Assembly (NCBI GenBank): GCA_016720345.1
Contig: JADKKV010000005.1
Coordinates: forward strand, 434,001-498,000
Source of the DNA: Thermomonas sp.
Lineage (GTDB): Bacteria; Pseudomonadota; Gammaproteobacteria; Xanthomonadales; Xanthomonadaceae
Reading direction: 5' to 3'
DNA length: 64,000 nucleotides
Below the pieces are notes generated by a model, which worked only from the letters and a program-made list of their open reading frames with translations, did no database searches and was not told where the DNA came from. Each line of letters starts with the position of its first letter. The stretch's first letter is position 1. Below, one piece after another: positions 62,287 to 64,000 of this stretch. Made by a program: the position numbers and the translations under genes.

Positions 62287-63549
62287 TTAATTGGCAACGA
62301 CGATCTCCACCCGGCGGTTCTGCGCGCGCCCCGCCGCGGTCAGGTTGTCGGCCACCGGCGCGTCCTCGCCGCGCCCGTCCGCGCGGGTCCGGGCCCGGCC
62401 GATGCCGGCCGCGACCAGCGCTGCCTGCACCGCGTCGGCGCGCCGCTGCGACAGCGCGCGGTTGGCCTCGGCCTCGCCCTGGCTGTCGGTGTGGCCGAGC
62501 ACCTGCACGCTGCCGGCGCCGATCGCCTTCAGGTACAGGCCCAGGGCCCGCACGCTGGCCGCGGCATCCGCGGTGAGCTGGGCCTGGCCGGAGCCGAAGG
62601 CATCGCCGGCAAGGGTGAAGACCTCCCCGTCGGCCTGCTTGCGCGACGGCGGCAAGGCCGCGCCCGCGACCAGTTCCGCCTCCTGCCTGGCCAAGGCCGC
62701 TTCCTTCGCACGCGCGGCGGCCACGCGGGCATCCTGGTCGACCCGTGCGGTGTCCAGCACGGCCTCGGCCTGTTCGGCCTGTGCGCGCAGGCGCGCCGCT
62801 TCCTCGGCCTGCACCTGGGCTTCGATGCGCAGGCGCTCGGCCTCGGCACGCGCGCGCTCGGCGTCGCGGCGGCTGGCTTCCACCAGCAACTCGCTGCGCT
62901 CGCGCTCCATGTCCTCGATCGCGCGGCGGGCGGCCTCGATCCGCGCCGCCTGCTCGGCAATCCCGACCCGGCGTTCGGCCAACTGCTCGGCGCCGGCGCG
63001 CTCGCGCTTGCCGGCGGCCTGCGCGGCCGCCAGTGCCTGGCGGGCCTGCAGCCGCTCGTACTGGGCGAACGGATTCAGCCGGGTGTCCGCATCCAGCGCC
63101 TGCAGGCGCTGCGCGGCCGGCGCGGCCACGGTGGGGAGATCCAGCGGGTTGTCCTGGACCACGATCGCATCCATCCCCAGGCGCCCCTTCAGCGCGGCGA
63201 GCTGCGCCTGCTGCTGCTCGAACTCGGCGCGGGTCACCGCCGCCCGGCTCAGCACATGGGACAGGTCCGCATCGGCGCTGGCCGCGAGCGCGGCGCTGCG
63301 TGCTTCCTCGTCGCGACCGCGCGCCATCGCCGCCTGCGCGCGCTCCAGGCCCGCCCGCGCCTGCGCGAGCGGGGCCGCGGCGTACTGGTCGCCATCGGCC
63401 GCATCGGCCCGCGCAACCGCCTGCTGCGCGGCATCCAGCTCCGCGGTCGGGGGCGGCAGGGTGGCGCAGCCGGCAAGTGCGAACGCGAACGCAAGGCCGC
63501 ACAGGAGCGCGTGCCGCGTTACCGGGAAGTGTGCGAAGCTTGGTCGCAT
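62287..63549 (-). CDS. OmpA family lipoprotein with DUF4398-like coiled-coil region
   Basis: 420 residues. The signal peptide ends ALAGC at residue 28 (lipobox). A DUF4398-like helical region (about 35-125; QYAAAPLAQARAGLERAQAA) follows, then a long Ala/Glu/Arg coiled coil (about 165-295). The C-terminal OmpA peptidoglycan-binding domain (about 300-420) contains VQVLGHTDSQGEAEANRALS and AGRAQNRRVEIVV. It probably tethers the outer membrane to peptidoglycan from a lipidated N-terminus. It is divergent from pilU across 87 bp. Confidence 0.9.
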   Translation of the reverse strand: MRPSFAHFPVTRHALLCGLAFAFALAGCATLPPPTAELDAAQQAVARADAADGDQYAAAPLAQARAGLERAQAAMARGRDEEARSAALAASADADLSHVLSRAAVTRAEFEQQQAQLAALKGRLGMDAIVVQDNPLDLPTVAAPAAQRLQALDADTRLNPFAQYERLQARQALAAAQAAGKRERAGAEQLAERRVGIAEQAARIEAARRAIEDMERERSELLVEASRRDAERARAEAERLRIEAQVQAEEAARLRAQAEQAEAVLDTARVDQDARVAAARAKEAALARQEAELVAGAALPPSRKQADGEVFTLAGDAFGSGQAQLTADAAASVRALGLYLKAIGAGSVQVLGHTDSQGEAEANRALSQRRADAVQAALVAAGIGRARTRADGRGEDAPVADNLTAAGRAQNRRVEIVVAN

Positions 63550-63636
63550 AGGGGGACCGTGCGTGTTGGCGTGCGGTCATTGTGGGAAGCCGGCGGCGCA
63601 TGCGCAAATCGCCGGCAGCGAACGGGAATCGACGCG

Positions 63637-64000
63637 ATGGATATCGGCTACTTCCTCAAGCTGATGGCGGAAAAGAACGCCTCGGACATGTTCCTGAGTT
63701 CGGGCGCGCCGGTGAACATCAAGGTCGAGGGCGAGCTGCTGCCGCTGGGCAGCGCGCCGCTGCCGGCGGGGATGCCGAAAAAGGTCGCCTATTCGCTGAT
63801 GAGCGAGGCGCAGATCGCCGAGTTCGAACGCGAGCTGGAGATGAACATGGCGATCGCGGTGGCCGGCTCCGGCCGCTTCCGCGTGAACGTGTTCCAGCAG
63901 CGCGGCGAGGTCGGCCTGGTGATCCGCGCGATCCGCAGCGACATCCCCACCATCGAGGAACTGCAGCTGCCGCAGGTGCTGAAGAGCATCATCATGGCGC
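63637..64000 (+). CDS. pilU: Type IV pilus retraction ATPase PilU (5' part, cut by window edge)
   Basis: The first 121 codons of a PilT/PilU-type ATPase. The N-terminal domain MDIGYFLKLMAEKNASDMFL, VNIKVEGELLPLG and GRFRVNVFQQRGEVGLVIRA match PilU closely, in particular the MEKNASDMF stretch, rather than PilT. The Walker motifs are beyond the right edge. PilU assists PilT in type IV pilus retraction. pilT would normally lie upstream, but here an OmpA-like gene is divergent, so pilT is elsewhere. Confidence 0.9.
   Translation, partial: MDIGYFLKLMAEKNASDMFLSSGAPVNIKVEGELLPLGSAPLPAGMPKKVAYSLMSEAQIAEFERELEMNMAIAVAGSGRFRVNVFQQRGEVGLVIRAIRSDIPTIEELQLPQVLKSIIMA

Noticed and set aside
62263-62289. 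TTAACCC/GGGTTAA hairpin as a terminator for the OmpA-like gene
   Set aside because: Short AT-rich stem, 12-nt loop and no T-tract in the direction of transcription.

Overview
The window is high-GC bacterial DNA with the gene content and order of the Xanthomonadaceae/Lysobacteraceae (Lysobacter, Luteimonas, Thermomonas or a close relative). The main signs are a type II secretion (T2SS) cluster in the Xanthomonas Xps order E-F-G-H-I-J-K-L-M-N-D, an H-NS-type protein with the xanthomonad C-terminal motif, and etfBA and metB flanking a surface-polysaccharide locus. That flanking pair is the classic address of the variable LPS cluster in Xanthomonas. No tRNA, rRNA, CRISPR array or transposase gene was seen.

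Layout. 1-24 kb is housekeeping: purL (cut by the left edge), lipoprotein-type dsbC, xerD, an RDD protein, lptG-lptF divergent from pepA-holC-valS, a coupled pssA / holD-like / rimI operon, two DUF4124 proteins, proS, an H-NS-like regulator, a ThrE-like exporter, a four-gene Mce/Mla-type lipid ABC transporter and ETF-quinone oxidoreductase. 23.4-26.7 kb holds a 3-oxoacid CoA-transferase pair (scoAB) and etfBA. 26.7-59 kb is the accessory locus. 59-64 kb returns to conserved genes: metB, cbs, a YdcH-like protein, an OmpA-like lipoprotein and the start of pilU.

The accessory locus is the striking part. From 54.34 kb down to 26.71 kb every gene is on the minus strand, mostly overlapping or a few bases apart: wzm, the 11-gene T2SS, a 1,244-residue multidomain glycosyltransferase, hddA-gmhA-(hddC-gmhB fusion) for GDP-D-glycero-D-manno-heptose, two paralogous GT-C-like membrane proteins, two methyltransferases, two related small lipoproteins, an acyltransferase, a GT2 enzyme and a GtrA-like flippase. 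Divergent from wzm, behind a candidate promoter and a structured leader of about 200 nt, lies a 661-residue acidic secreted protein with a strong terminator, followed by wzt and a sulfotransferase. My reading is a cell-surface module in which a T2SS exports an abundant (possibly S-layer-like) protein and an ABC exporter delivers a heptose-containing, perhaps methylated, acylated and sulfated glycan. The link between the protein and the glycan is inference from position.

Two sequence-quality problems matter. gspE carries an apparent 1-bp insertion at 52326-52327, and the 5' end of metB is replaced by a 64-nt near-pure G tract (60087-60150) that looks like a sequencing or assembly artefact.
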